Assembly (NCBI GenBank): GCA_013397695.1
Contig: VYZI01000003.1
Coordinates: forward strand, 7,200,899 to 7,264,898
Direction of reading: 5' to 3'
Length of the DNA: 64,000 nucleotides
Origin: Centropus unirufus
Lineage: Eukaryota > Chordata > Aves > Cuculiformes > Centropidae
The position numbers were made by a program, and so were the translations under genes. Positions 52,216 through 63,400 of this stretch are shown here, in pieces (the first letter of the stretch is position 1; every line of letters begins with the position of its first letter). The notes beneath the pieces were generated by a model, which saw nothing but the letters and a program-made list of their open reading frames with translations, was not told the DNA's origin and made no database searches.

Positions 52216-53614
52216 AAATTGAGGTTAAATCTCCATTACCTGTTGAGTAATGACAGAAGGTAACCTCAACAATGGAGCCAAGAACTTCTTAAAAGAATTG
52301 TGTGTCTCGTCTGTTTCCCAGCATGGCCTGTATTTTGCATGTAGGGCTGGAAGAAACATTTTTTTCACAACCAAGGTCACAACCAGGCAGTAGGGTCTAG
52401 CCTGAGTCCTTTGCTTGAGTTTATCAGGTTGAGCGTATCCAGGAGCATAATTTACAAGGATGCTGATACATGCAGAGTAGAAATTGCACTATAAGTACAT
52501 GGATATCATTTTCAGAGGCTGTAACACACGACCTTGAAACCAGTCTCTTCACAAGCTGTATTGATTCTGTCGTGTCAATTTGTATCAAGAGGTACTGGAA
52601 AATCATCTTCTGCAACAAATAATATTTATGACCTTTTAAATGTTTCTTTTGCTCAATGGCAATAAGTGACAAAATCAAAGCTTAGTGAGTGATTGAACTG
52701 GGGAGATTTGAGTCATAAGTAGGAAACATATCCAGTGCATTGAGAAGGTAATGTATCATGGAAACTAACTGAAAATTGGTAACGAATCAAGACTGAGAAG
52801 GCTAATTGGAGCTTTGATGAGGTACAGAATATTTCAAAGCAATCTGAGATGCACATGCATTGAAAAGCACTTGGAAAAATAAGCTTTTACTTAAGAAATT
52901 ATTTCCACTGTACTGCGAACAGTTTTGTATACTAAACATCTAGAATCCAGATTCACTTGGGTCTGACGAGTGGCACGAATAGCACTTCATTAATCTTACC
53001 ATGTTTTTACCTAATCATTTGCTTTAGAGAATGCTTTTTGAGGCAAAGGAATGGTATTACCTGACAATATAAATAAATGTTAGTCAGCCTAAAACTCAAA
53101 GAAGGAAGCAATAGCATTTTTCTGCAGCCGTTCCTGCACAAATTTTGTATGGATTGACAGAGAAAAGCTGAGTTTTAACACACTATGATTAAGATACTTA
53201 ATTGAAGATTAATTAATTATCTTAATTAATTATCTTAATGCAGAGAGGATTCCCAGGCTGCATCCCTAGTGGAGATGAGGTTATGTCAATGGTGCACCTT
53301 GAGAAGAGAAGTTAGTACATAGGTAGGCTGAATTTTCTCCCTGTTTTTCTTGCTTGCATTGATAGCTTGACTATTGAGGGTCCTTATGGGCAGCAAGTCA
53401 ATCCTGTATATAAACTCCAGGGTGAGGAATCTGGGTGAAAAGACCTTGATATTCTCAACTGATCGGCGATGACTCTCCATTCATTTTCCAATTGTCTTTG
53501 GCTGCTCGTTTTTCCCATGTGAATCTCTGGAAACACTGTAGTAATTGCCACACTAGCTGTATAATTTCAACTTCAATAAGGTTTTTCACACCCTCTACTT
53601 AGATGAGGAAATGT
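52216..53614. other. Unique AT-rich stretch
   Basis: No gene recognised and open frames are under 85 codons. It contains the 13-bp tandem at 53209-53239. The right edge grades into a CR1 copy whose 5' limit is uncertain. Confidence 0.55.
53209..53239. repeat. 13-bp perfect tandem, 2.4 units
   Basis: TTAATTAATTATC occurs twice without mismatch and is followed by TTAAT. The unit is rich in TTAA/TAATTA and could bind homeodomain proteins, but an AT-rich simple repeat arises easily by slippage. Confidence 0.85.
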
Positions 53615-54078
53615 GCTTTAGATGGGGATGGTGTGGTGGGTTGAAAACTGTCTGGATGGCAGAGCTCAGAGGGTTGTAATCAGCAGTACGGTGTCCAGTT
53701 GGAGGCCTATAGCTAGCGATATTACCCTGGGGTTTGTACTGAGTCCAGAATTCTTCAACATATTTATTCATTAAAGTTTGTTGATGCTGCAAAACTGGTA
53801 TGAGTGACTGATACACTGGAAGCCTGTGCTGCTGTTCAGCAAGATCTAGACAGGGTAGAGAGCTGGGCAGAGAGGAAACTAATGAAGAAAAGCAAGTGGA
53901 GGGTACTGCACCTAGGGAGGAATAAACCCATGCACCAGTACAATTTAGGGGTTGACCTGCTGGAACGCAGATCTACAGAGAAGGATCTAGGAGTCCTGAT
54001 GGACAACAAGGTCACCTCGAGTCATTAATATGTCATTGAGGCCAAGAAGCCCAGTAGTATCCTGGGGTGCAGGATACT
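53615..54078 (+). mobile_element. CR1 LINE fragment: internal RT region
   Basis: Plus-strand CR1 ORF2 remnant. It starts around 'ttgaaaactgtctggatggcagagctcagag' (LKTVWMAELRG), passes 'ttcttcaacatatttattcatt' and continues as a 75-codon open stretch (53804-54028). That stretch holds QQDLDRVESWAERKLMK, WRVLHLGRNKPMHQYNLG and STEKDLGVLMDN. It breaks off after AKKPSSILGC. The catalytic FADD box reads FVDA, and about 40 bases upstream of it are deleted, so no functional reverse transcriptase remains. It has neither the CR1 3' UTR nor the 5' part, and it ends exactly where an oppositely oriented CR1 begins. The left limit is approximate. Confidence 0.88.
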
Positions 54079-54271
54079 TGATAAAGACCTCAATGTCTTT
54101 CTTGCAATGTGGGGCCCAAAAGTGAACGCTGTTTTCAAGGTGTAGTCCCTCCAGTGTTGAGCAGAGGGGCCCAATCATTTCCCTGGTCCTGCAGCGCACG
54201 CTGTTTCTGATGCAGGCCAAGATGTCAGTGGCTTTCTTGGCCACTTGGGCACACTGCTGGCTCATGGTCAG

Positions 54272-54571
54272 TCAGTGGTCAGCCAAAACCCCCAGGTCCT
54301 TCTCCACCAAGCACTCTTCCCCAAGCCTGTAGCACAGCACAGGGTTATTGTGTCCCATGTGCAGGACCCAGCATTTGGCTTTGTTAAGCCTCATCCCACT
54401 GGTGTCGGCCCATTGGTCCAGCCTGTCCAGAACCCTTTGAAGAGCCTCCCTACCCTCAAGCAAATCAGCACTTCCTCCCACCTCCATGTTGTGTGCAAAC
54501 TTGCCAAGGGTCCATTCAATCCCTTCATCCAGGTAATTTAGAAATATATTGGACAGGGCTGGTCCCAGCAC
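54272..54571 (-). pseudogene. CR1 ORF2 relic, FADD-box section
   Basis: A 99-codon stretch equivalent to the RT palm/thumb: GPALSNIFLNYLDEGIEW, LGKFAHNMEVGGSADLLEG, LQRVLDRLDQWADTSGM and CLVEKDLGVLADH. The catalytic pair FADD is changed to FAHN, which would abolish metal binding. It ends in a stop before the tail section continues near 54265. Confidence 0.92.
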
Positions 54572-54610
54572 TGAGCCCTGGAGACCACTTGTGACCAGCC
54601 TCCAGCTAGA

Positions 54611-54850
54611 TTAAGCTCCATTTATCACAGCTCTTTGGGCCCAACCATCTAGACAGTTTTTCACCCAGGAGAGGGCGCACCTGTCCAGGCCAGTGGCAGC
54701 CATTTTCGTGGACAGGATTCCTTGAGAAACTGTGTCAAACGCTTTACTGAAGTGCAAGTAGACTACCTCCACAGCCTTTCCCTCATCCAATAAGCAGGTC
54801 ACTTTGTCATAGAAGGAGATCAGATTAGTTTGGCAGGACCTGCCTTTCAT
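54611..54850 (-). pseudogene. CR1 ORF2 relic, RT middle section
   Basis: A 79-codon continuation of the reverse transcriptase after the frameshift, with KGRSCQTNLISFYDKVT, DEGKAVEVVYLHFSKAFDTVS and the WVKNCLDGWAQRAVINGA segment before a stop. The YLDFSKAFD motif (one catalytic aspartate in this family) survives here as YLHFSKAFD, with the first D replaced by H. It is part of the minus-strand CR1 at 54079-55608. Confidence 0.92.
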
Positions 54851-55487
54851 GAGCCCTGGGCACCTGACTGGGCCTGATCACCTGGTTGTCTTGCATGTGC
54901 TGTGTGATAGCACTCAAGATGACCTGTTCCGTGATCTTCCCCACCACTGTGGTCAGATTGACAGGCCTGTAATTCCATGGATCCTCCCTGCCAACCTTCT
55001 TGTAAATGGATGTAATATCTGCCAGCCTCCAGTCAAGTGGAACCTCCCCAGTCAGACAGAACTGCTGGTAGATGATGGAAAGGGGTTTGGCAAGCACTTC
55101 CGCCCACTTCCTCAATAACCTTGGGTGGGTCTTGTCCAGCTCCATAGACTTGTGAATGTCTAATTGGCCAAGTAAGTCTCCAACCACCTCCTCATGGATC
55201 ATGGGAGCCTTGCTCTTCTCTCCCTCCGGGTCCCCTGGCTCATGAGGCCAAGCACCCAGAGAACATCTTACCTTATTATTAAAGACTGAGGGAAGGAAGG
55301 CATTAAGAACCTCAGCCTTGTCCTCATTCTTTGTCACAATTGTTCCCTTTTCATCCAATAAAGACTGGAGATTCTCCCTGGTCCTCCTTTTACTACTAAT
55401 GTATTTGTAGAAAGATTTTTTTTTATTATCTTTAACAGGATTGGCCAGCCTGAGTTCCAGTTGCTCTTTTGCCCTTCTGATTTTCAC
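54825..55487 (-). pseudogene. CR1 ORF2 reverse-transcriptase relic (220 codons)
   Basis: The longest open frame of the window. It holds the N-terminal half of the CR1 reverse transcriptase: KSMELDKTHPRLLRKWAE, LAKPLSIIYQQF, TGEVPLDWRLADI, WNYRPVNLTTVVGKITEQVI. The first methionine is arbitrary, because similarity extends upstream to about 55600 through a broken frame. The frame ends in a shifted tail (SQVPRAHERQVLPN) where the family has the conserved glycine-lysine-rich SCxTNL segment; that segment continues in another frame at 54611-54850. It once copied CR1 RNA at nicked DNA targets and is now non-functional. Confidence 0.93.
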
Positions 55488-55608
55488 CCTTCATGATCTC
55501 CCTTGATCCCTGCAGTCCTCCCGAGATGTCTGCCCTTTCTTCCAAAGTTTATAGACTTTCTTCTTTTTCTTGATAGCCACCCAGATCTCACTGATTAACC
55601 AAGCTGGT

Positions 55609-58600
55609 ATTTTATTTTTTTTTGTCCCCACCAGCTCATTTTCCAGCACACAGGGACAGCTTGCTCATGCAACCAAGAGAAAACATAGTAATAGATTTCC
55701 TACTAATTTTCTGTTTCTCATTAAGCTGATAACGTCTGGAAAGATGAGTAACAATGTTGTTCTTTATTATATGGCATAACAAATTTGGTTGATAACCTAA
55801 GTTACAGTGCCATAAGAGGATTTTAAAGTATAATTGGTGAAATGAGCTTAAAAAAGAAAAGTCTAGAAAAAACCACAATTTAATTCCCTTTCTTATGGTG
55901 GGCACTAGAGCCATGCTCCTGAAACTCTTTTTCCTGGTCTTTGTAGACACTGTCATTTTCCCCTTAGTATTAATGACAACATTTTAAAATTAATTTGAAA
56001 TTAAAAAAATATGGAACAGAGGGATCTCCTCTTATGTAGCATATAATATATTACTGCAGTTAATTGTAACTTTCTTCATCAGTTATTAAGTATAAAGAGT
56101 GAAGAGCAAATATGCAGTTTGTCCAGGAGATGTCTCTCTCTTCCTAAAATATGCCAAAGCCATTTGTGTTTCAAGGGATCTATCTCGCAGATGTTGGCTC
56201 CCACAGACTGATGTTTTGACCTTGCAAGAAAGCAATACACAGTCTGACCACTACGTATGTGGTGTTCGTTGTGAGGTTTGGCTGTCGTTTCCAGTGCAAA
56301 CGCCTCATTTTTAGGTCAATGTTTTTAAAAACCATGGGAGCTGAACAAACATTTGGGCTGCAGCCTTGTTTTTCCTCATGCACTTCAAACTTACGCGGTA
56401 GGCTAACTTGCTTGATTTCGACAACTAAGTAATTTATTGTACAACTCTGTCAGTGTGACCAAAGTCAACACAGTGATATTGATGGATTTTAGGGAAAGAT
56501 ACAGCTCATGGGAGAATGAATACGTGCTATTAATCTGTTAACAATATAAAGAATATAGTGTGAACATAATTCAATATTTACATTGGAATTTATTTAGTTT
56601 TATTCCACAGATCATGCAGAAAGGCAGATAGTCCTGTGACAGTCAATACATTTTAGTTTTGTTAATGACACAATAAAATAATTTATGCTTTAAGAATTCG
56701 CTTATATTTTAGCCATGCACAGGATACTCAAAACACTTGCAGTTTTAAGTCCTTTGGATCTGACGTCTTTTACTTGTCATTGCACTGGCTTTACTTTCTA
56801 CTTTATTATATCAGCTCAGGTGAACTAAACTTTTATGAGGAGAAATATCTTTGTCTCTGGAGAGAGCAAGCCACTAGTCTGGTTAGCCCAAAGATTTTAT
56901 TAATATGTATTTATTCATGAATTTCACTGACTTCCTGGTGGGAATTACTATGGGAATCTTCACTGGGAATTACTGGAATTATGAGATCCATAGCAATTAT
57001 TTTTTTTTTACCTGGGAGATATAATGAAATATGAGAAGAAATTTTAATCTAGTGGTTAGGTCCTTGGGCTTTTAGATGCTTTAGAGGAAAAATAATTGGA
57101 TTTATAGGAGCAGTTACTGACTAGGGCCATTGCAGAATGAAGTGCTTGGTCATCCCAGGTGAGTCTGTGTACTTTGGAATGATCTGCTGGGCCAGCTTTG
57201 TGAAGATAAGAAAGATGTAGGACAGGAGAAGGCCTTAGCAACATTGCACTGCTTCTAGAGTGAAACAGACAGATGAGCACACACATTTCCCCATAATTTC
57301 CTCCAGTAAAGAAAAAAAGGCAGTAAGATGCCCCCCCAGAAAGAAGTGAGGATAAAGAAACAAAGTGGAGCCTTTGTCCAACACAATCAGGGTATTCATG
57401 CTATAGTATGGATTTAGTTTGGATGGACATGGTTTGAAGTCTCTGGGGGGTGGAGTTGTCCTGTGGCAAGTCTGTCTCACTTGGCAATATTATTTCTGTT
57501 GGCAAGCTAAGTGGTAACTCTTGGACATAAAAGAGAAGCTTCATCTAAGGGTCACCTGGTCAAATTATCAAGACCAAAGATCACTTTTGTTGATCTTTAT
57601 GACATGATTCCCCTCAAGGACTGAATAGTTCAGTAAAGAGTCATGGAGGTATCTGAGTTAAGTTTAACTGAGAAAAAAGGAGCTGTCTGTACCTTTCAAA
57701 GGTTGACTCTCAGGGTCTCTGTGAAATCAGAGGAGTAGATACAATGTTCCCACAGATTTGAGGGTCTCTCTAATCCTTACAAGAAAAACCTACTCATTTT
57801 TCTTTAAAATCAAATTGAGCAGCAAAGGTATTACACAATGGTTAAGGAAAGCTGTTCTCACATTTCTTGTATACTCTAAAAGTGGGCAGAGTGTCCTTTG
57901 TGTGGTGGAAATGCTCTTATTACTCAGCTGGCTGACATGGAGGATCCTATTGTTGGTGGTTTTGTTTTTGTGTTCTGCTTTCCAGCTGCATTCCCCTCAG
58001 GAAGAAACGCGGGTGCTTCTGCTGACTCAGGCCTAGCCAGAGTCCCTGAACACACTGGAGCCACCTGATTCTTGGAGAGCCTGGAAGTCATTTCCAGCCT
58101 AGTGTATTTCATTTCTGAAGTTTACTCAAACAACACAGCCAGATGGAATGGTAGATTGTCCTGGAGAAAACATCCAAAGTGGAACTTTAAATGAAAAAAG
58201 AGAGAGTAAACTAGGAAAAGAGAGGATAAGAGTAACTCTGTGATACCCTAACAAAAAAGCAAAAATTTTATCTCAAATGCCAGGGTGATGTGAGTAGCTG
58301 AAAGGATTGGATGAAAGGGTTGAACTTACGTGTGGATATTTGGGTGTCAAAGGACTATTTCTGCAAATTCCATCTGCCTTTCTACTGGAAGTGCCTTGAA
58401 AACTTCACTTTAGCCTTGTCTCTACTGCACTTCTGCTTTTCTGACGCAGCATTCAAGCTACAACATTGCAGCTTCTGCCATTTCTACATTAAGCAGATTC
58501 CTGTATTTGATTGCCAGGAAGGTTCACAAGGACCAGCTAGGGTAGCAGGATGAACAGCCAATCTGACTAAATATTTCTTTGAATTCTTGCCTGCTCCTTA

Positions 58601-58964
58601 CAAAACCTTAGATTTTAAAAATTCCCACATGGAAATATTCACTAGTAACCTTGGTACATTGTACCAGGTATTATTTAACCTTGTTGTTAAACTATTTCCA
58701 GTCTACTTAATAACTTGGCTGGAAGTAGTTTCCGGCCTGGCATGGGTTTTCACTTTTGCTTCAGAGCTGAAGAAAGCAGTCAACATGAAATGTGGCCACA
58801 TTTTCCCACCTCCATGTCAACTTCCCTGCTTGGACATTACTACCTTCATCTTTGTTCAGGCAAGAAGCTTCTTGGAGATGGGGAAGGACCTGCATTCTTA
58901 GGTGTACTGTGACACCTGAGTGACATGGCCCAGAGCAAAATCGCACATAATTACTCCAAATAAT
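55609..58964. other. Unique AT-rich stretch
   Basis: Starts with a T-run (55611-55622) at the 5' edge of the CR1 relic. No gene or repeat is recognised after that. The longest open frame is 106 codons (55636-55956, minus), with no domain signature. A C-run (57331-57338) and two copies of GGGAATTACT near 56940-56975 are the only local patterns. Confidence 0.55.
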
Positions 58965-59797
58965 TCTGGATTACCTTTAATTTAGTAAAGCCTTTCCCAT
59001 AGCATTCTGTTGGAGAAACTATGCTTATAGTCTGGACAGGCATACTCTTTGCTGAGCAAAATACTGGCTGGGTTGCTGGACCCAGAGTTGTGGTAAATGG
59101 AGTTAAATCCATTTTGCAGCTGGTCACAAATGTTCTACAGGCCTCAGTGTAGAGGTGAGTTCTGTTTAATACTTTTGTCAATGATCTGGACTAGGGGATC
59201 AAGCGCACCCTCAGTGAGTTTGCAGGTGACACTAAGTCTGCTTGTGGAAAGGATCTGCAGGGGAATCTAGGCAGGATGGATCGATGGACTGAGGACAATT
59301 TTATGAGATTTAATGAGCATGAGTGTGAGGTCCTGCACTTGGGTCACAACAGCCCCATGTAACATTACAGGCTTGTGGAAGAGTAGCTGGAAAGTTGCCT
59401 GGTGGAAAAGGATCTGGGGGTGTTGATCAATAGCCAGTTGAGTATAAGCCAGCCAATAACATCCTGGTTTGTATCAGAAATAGTGTGGCGGCAGGAACAA
59501 GAAGGGGATCACCTCCTATACTCGGTGTTACTGAGAATGCACCTCGAATACCGTGTTCAGCTTTGGGCCCCTTTCTGCAAGAAAGATGTTGAGGTGCTGC
59601 AGCGTGTCCAAAGAAGGATAATGAAGCTGGTGAAGGGTCTGGAGCACGTCTTATGAGGGGCAGCTGAGGGAACTGGAACAGCTTAGAGAAGAGGAACTTG
59701 AGACCTTATCGTTGTCTACAACTACCTGAGAGGAGGTTGTAGAGTGATGCATGTTTCTCTCTTCTCCCAAGTAACAAGTGATAGGACAAGTGTTTTG

Positions 59798-59908
59798 GGC
59801 CAATGTTTTAACACCTTTGTCACAGACATGGGATTGAGGGCATCCTTAGCCAGTTTGTCAGTGACATCAAGTTGTGTGGCACAGTCATCATGCTGGAGGG
59901 ATGCCAGA
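59798..59908 (+). repeat. Displaced CR1 RT segment inside the CR1 3' region
   Basis: With one frame adjustment this piece reads GIEGILSQFVSDIKLCG followed by TVIMLEG, which is the RT segment around the FADD box. That segment belongs about 600 bp further upstream, and another version of it is present in this same element near 59170-59260. It replaces about 45 bases expected between 'gtgataggacaag' and 'gaaaatttcttcacagaaagggttg'. The two versions differ clearly, so it is not a recent tandem copy. It implies template switching between CR1 RNAs or recombination between copies. Confidence 0.75.
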
Positions 59909-60029
59909 TATGAGGGAAAATTTCTTCACAGAAAGGGTTGTCAAGCTCTGGAACAGACTGCTTAGGTAAGTGGTTGAATCATCATCCCTGGAGGTACTTA
60001 AAAGACATGCACACGTGGTGCTTAGGGGC

Positions 60030-60038
60030 ATGGTTTAG
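60030..60038. repeat. Left copy of target-site duplication of nested CR1
   Basis: ATGGTTTAG, matched at 60387-60395 by ATGGTTCAG (8 of 9 bases). It belongs to the host CR1 3' UTR on both sides, which makes the insertion point precise. Confidence 0.7.
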
Positions 60039-60386
60039 AATCACATTATCATAGAATTGTTAAGGTTGGAAAAGACCCCTAAGGTCACGCAGTCCAACCA
60101 TCAACACAATACAAACATGCCTCCTAAACCATGTCCTGAAGCTCCACATCTACACGTTTTTTTAATACCTCCAGGAATTATGACTCTGCTCCTTCCCTGT
60201 GAAGCCTTTTTCAACACTTCACCACTCTTTCAGTAAAGAATTTTTTTGTAACCTCTAATCTAAACCTCCCCTGGCACAACTTGAGGCCATTTCCTCTTGT
60301 CCTATCACTTGTTACACGGCAGAAGAGACCAGCACGCATTTTGCTACAACCTCACTTAAGTAGCTGTAGAGAACAATAAGGCCTAT
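60039..60386 (-). mobile_element. CR1 LINE fragment nested in another CR1
   Basis: A minus-strand CR1 3' end: TATCATAGAATTGTTAAGG at its left edge, then 'ggttggaaaagacccctaaggtca', 'aacctcccctggcacaacttgaggccatttcctcttgtcctatcac' and 'acaataaggcc' at its truncated 5' edge. It interrupts the 3' UTR of the plus-strand CR1. The host sequence ATGGTTTAG (60030-60038) is repeated as ATGGTTCAG (60387-60395) on the other side, consistent with a 9-bp target-site duplication that has since changed at one base. It therefore inserted after the host copy was in place. Confidence 0.93.
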
Positions 60387-60395
60387 ATGGTTCAG
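60387..60395. repeat. Right copy of target-site duplication of nested CR1
   Basis: ATGGTTCAG, after which the interrupted plus-strand CR1 3' UTR continues with tggtggacttggcag. Confidence 0.7.
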
Positions 60396-60479
60396 TGGTG
60401 GACTTGGCAGTGTTATGTTCGTGATTGAACTGGATGATCTTAAAGGTCTTTTCCAAGCAAAATAATTCTGTGATTCTAC

Positions 60480-63400
60480 CTAACAGCTTATTATGAGGAG
60501 CAATTTTATTCTACTAACACAGCGCTGACTCCACCTAAGCCATCTGCCCCTAACATTTCCTGTAGATAAGCTGAACTCGGAGCCCTCTGCCCCCCTAGCT
60601 GGGTCATGAGCATGAAATGGGCACTAAGCAGAGTGAGAGGGGCTGTCTGGCATAGTGCCCACTGAGTCTACACATTAGATGAAATACAGATAGTGAATGC
60701 TGCCCTGGACCATGCCAGAATGCGTAGCCAGGGGAATTTTCTGTAAGGCGATGGGAAATGAGGAGCAATAGGATCTGTTCTAGTACGTGGCACACTACTT
60801 ACACTGACAGCATTCAGATAGCCTCCAAAATGGGCAAATTTTCAGCTCTGCTGAGCCTGCCCGAGTGAATAGTAGTGGAGTTTTCTTCTCTTTGTTTTTA
60901 TGTTGTGTAACCGGATTTTTAACTAGTTATATCTGTTTACTTAAGCCTCAATTCTAAAAGAATAATTTATCTGTATTAAACTTCCCCCGGTGCTTAGCCA
61001 AGAGGTTTAATTTGGCTACATACATTTGCAGACACTCTCAATGTTTATTTTACATAGCTTTATGGTTGCAGATCCTATTTTACTGTCTAATAGCACTGGA
61101 TCTTATCCATCTCTCTCGTCATCTCATTTTTTCCCTGAGAAACTAACTGTATAATTTCCAAATTCCTAATTTCATCCTGATGTAGTCACTGCAAGGCTCC
61201 TACTCGGGGAACAATGAGAGGGTAAGTAAAATTTAAGTATGTCTCCTGAATGTTTGTAGTACCAACTTCTGTGGATTTCCTCACATTTACATCAGCAAGG
61301 ATTACAAGCCTTTGCATTCTTGTTATGCTGTGTAAAAACTTAAATGTATCAAGTTTCCATGGTCTAAACAAGTTACTACAGGTCAGTTGAGAAGCAGCAA
61401 TTATCTGAGTATGTAGCACAAACTACTATGACTTTATGCAACTTAGGTAATTCTTTTCCTTAAATGCAAGGTTTAGTCAAACTAATTTCTATCTGACAAG
61501 ACTGAACGTGCACATCTAAGTGGTGTCTATTTGTGCCCAGTGACTTCTAAATCACTGCAAATGGGCAACATATCTGAGCTTCATCATGATATAAAATGTA
61601 AACTTATTTTACTTTCTGTATGGAAGCCAGGGAAAGTGGTCCTTCAATTACCACTGGAGTAGCTGGCTACCATCTTTCAAAATTACGTGAAGGTGCTGTT
61701 AGAAAGAAGATATTACCAGGTTTGCTGCAGCTGTTTCATGTCATTTTGCAGCCTGCTGTGCAGGTACCATGAAGTTTGTTCCACCTGCACTGGTGGAATT
61801 TTCTGTTTCGTATTTGCTTTAACATGGTTGGAGAAGGGGAAAGGCTTCAGAAGAAGGGACAATCTTTTGGGTCAAATGGACTGGGAGAAGGAAATTTTCC
61901 TAGGGACCCAGAGGGTATTGTGTGACTCTTATTCAAGCTGAGAGAGATCTGAAGTTTGGTGGGATACAAAGCAAGAACGAGGAAAGGACCGATCATGCAG
62001 GGAAACACTGGGCAAGACAGATTGATTTACATCCTTTATTTAACATCTTACCTAGAGCTTCTGAGCTTTCCTGATTTAGATTTTTGTTGTGTTAATAAAA
62101 CCTCATACCAGAGTCTGGGAATGTTTGAATCTTCATTCTTCTCATTTTCTTCAGCAATATATATTCTCCTGTGCTTTCACCCTAACTTAAATGGCACCAC
62201 GTTGCAAAGAAGAAAAACTTTTTGTCACAGGACCTTGACCTGTACGAGGAAAGAAAGTGAAAGCTAATGAAGTAGCCGATGAGCTCCTGAAAGTTTATAT
62301 TACGGCTCCTGAGAGCTATAAATTTTGCAGTTTCCACAGAGAGATGTAAGTGTGATAGCTGAGAAATACCCTTCAAGGATTCACACTCAGGCATGTCTGA
62401 CTGAGAACACTTTCTAGACCAGGACTTCTGAACCTTCACTTGCAATAAATAATGATGGACCATGAAGGTGCAGAAAGCACCTTTAAAGAGGAAATGCAAG
62501 CCCTTAGGCCGAAGAAACAGGAAGATGAGGCTCTTGCAGGGACATCTGGTCACCAGGGCCTGATAAATCCTTTAAATTGCATCATGAGTAAGGTTGTCTG
62601 TGTTTCAAACTCATTGCTGCTCTGCAGTCTTCCATTATGAAGGACAGAGTGACAGCAACCACACTCTGGCCTGGAAGTTACCATTGGTGGTGAGAAGACA
62701 TTGTGTCCTGGTGCACAAAGTGAAAGCAGACCTCTTTTCCCTTCTTCTATCTCTATATCCATAATAAAATCTGACCTGAGTCAATAGCCATGATTTCTGG
62801 TTGGATACCAGTAATGGGTTGAAGGTAGAGCCTACGTCAACCCCCTTGCCTGATGAATGCCATTGTTTACCTTGCCAATTCATTATTAACAGATTGATAA
62901 CTTTCTGCATACTTGCTGATCTCTTTTCCATCAGATCATTATTTGAGTACACTCGTTTGTTGCCACTTCAATGCTAGCTGAAACAAATAAAGTCACATGG
63001 TATGTCTTACACACAGAAAAAAAATTGCTTTTCCTTGCTTCTCTAGTAACACTCAATTGCTATTTCAGACCAATACCTAGCTTTTGTGACCAGCTGTAAA
63101 CAATTACTAAGCTGCCTGTCCTATGATAAATTGCTTTTAGAAGGGTGTGCTTTCTTCCAGGCTGCTTGTGAAGCCCAGAGGAAGACCCTGAGTTAATGGT
63201 GATGATGCTGTTTTACCACCTGCTGTGAACAAATTCTAGGAACTGATCAGATATTTCTGAGAAAATTGCTTTGCAGTGTGAAATTAATAATGTCAATAAT
63301 CTTTTCTCTTTTTTTTTCTCCTCTGTGTGTGGAAATAGATCAATATGAAGAAGTGATTTGGGGAAAAAGGTGCTTATTTTTAGGAAATCATTTCTGGTCC

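Larger units (their letters stand above)
54079..55608 (-). mobile_element. CR1 LINE fragment: reverse-transcriptase region of ORF2
   Basis: The largest CR1 relic in the window. On the minus strand it encodes, in order, an upstream linker (KKKKVYKLWKKGQTSRED), then KIRRAKEQLELRLA and YKYISSKRRTRENLQSLL. The RT core follows: LTGEVPLDWRLADITSIYKK, EDPWNYRPVNLT, GRSCQTNLISFYDKVT, VVYLHFSKAFDTVS and EALQRVLDRLDQWA. The C-terminal tail runs through DILACIRNS to HFWAPHCKKDIEVF. A frameshift separates the 220-codon piece (54825-55487) from the next (54611-54850), and stops separate the others. The catalytic FADD box reads FAHN, so the enzyme is dead. The endonuclease and ORF1 are missing by 5' truncation. 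Unusually, the 3' UTR and terminal repeats are also missing. Confidence 0.95.
58965..60479 (+). mobile_element. CR1 LINE fragment, chimeric and split by a nested CR1
   Basis: The plus-strand copy begins in the RT motif region (tttagtaaagcctttcccatagcattctg, from YLDFSKAF...). It runs through the FADD box (FAGDTK, mutated), VEKDLGVLINSQL, LLRMHLEYRVQLWAPFCKKDVEVLQRVQRR and IMKLVKGLEH. The 3' UTR follows and ends in AATTCTGTGATTCTACC at 60479. An 84-codon frame (59402-59656) is the best-preserved coding part. Two things disturb it: a second-hand RT segment at 59798-59908 sits where 3' UTR is expected, and a minus-strand CR1 at 60039-60386 splits the 3' UTR. After the insertion the original resumes at 60387 (atggttcagtggtggacttggcag). 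Confidence 0.94.

Noticed and set aside
53615..55608. Single CR1 insertion with a twin-primed 5' inversion
   Set aside because: The two arms cover the same RT region instead of complementary parts, and no 3' tail is present.
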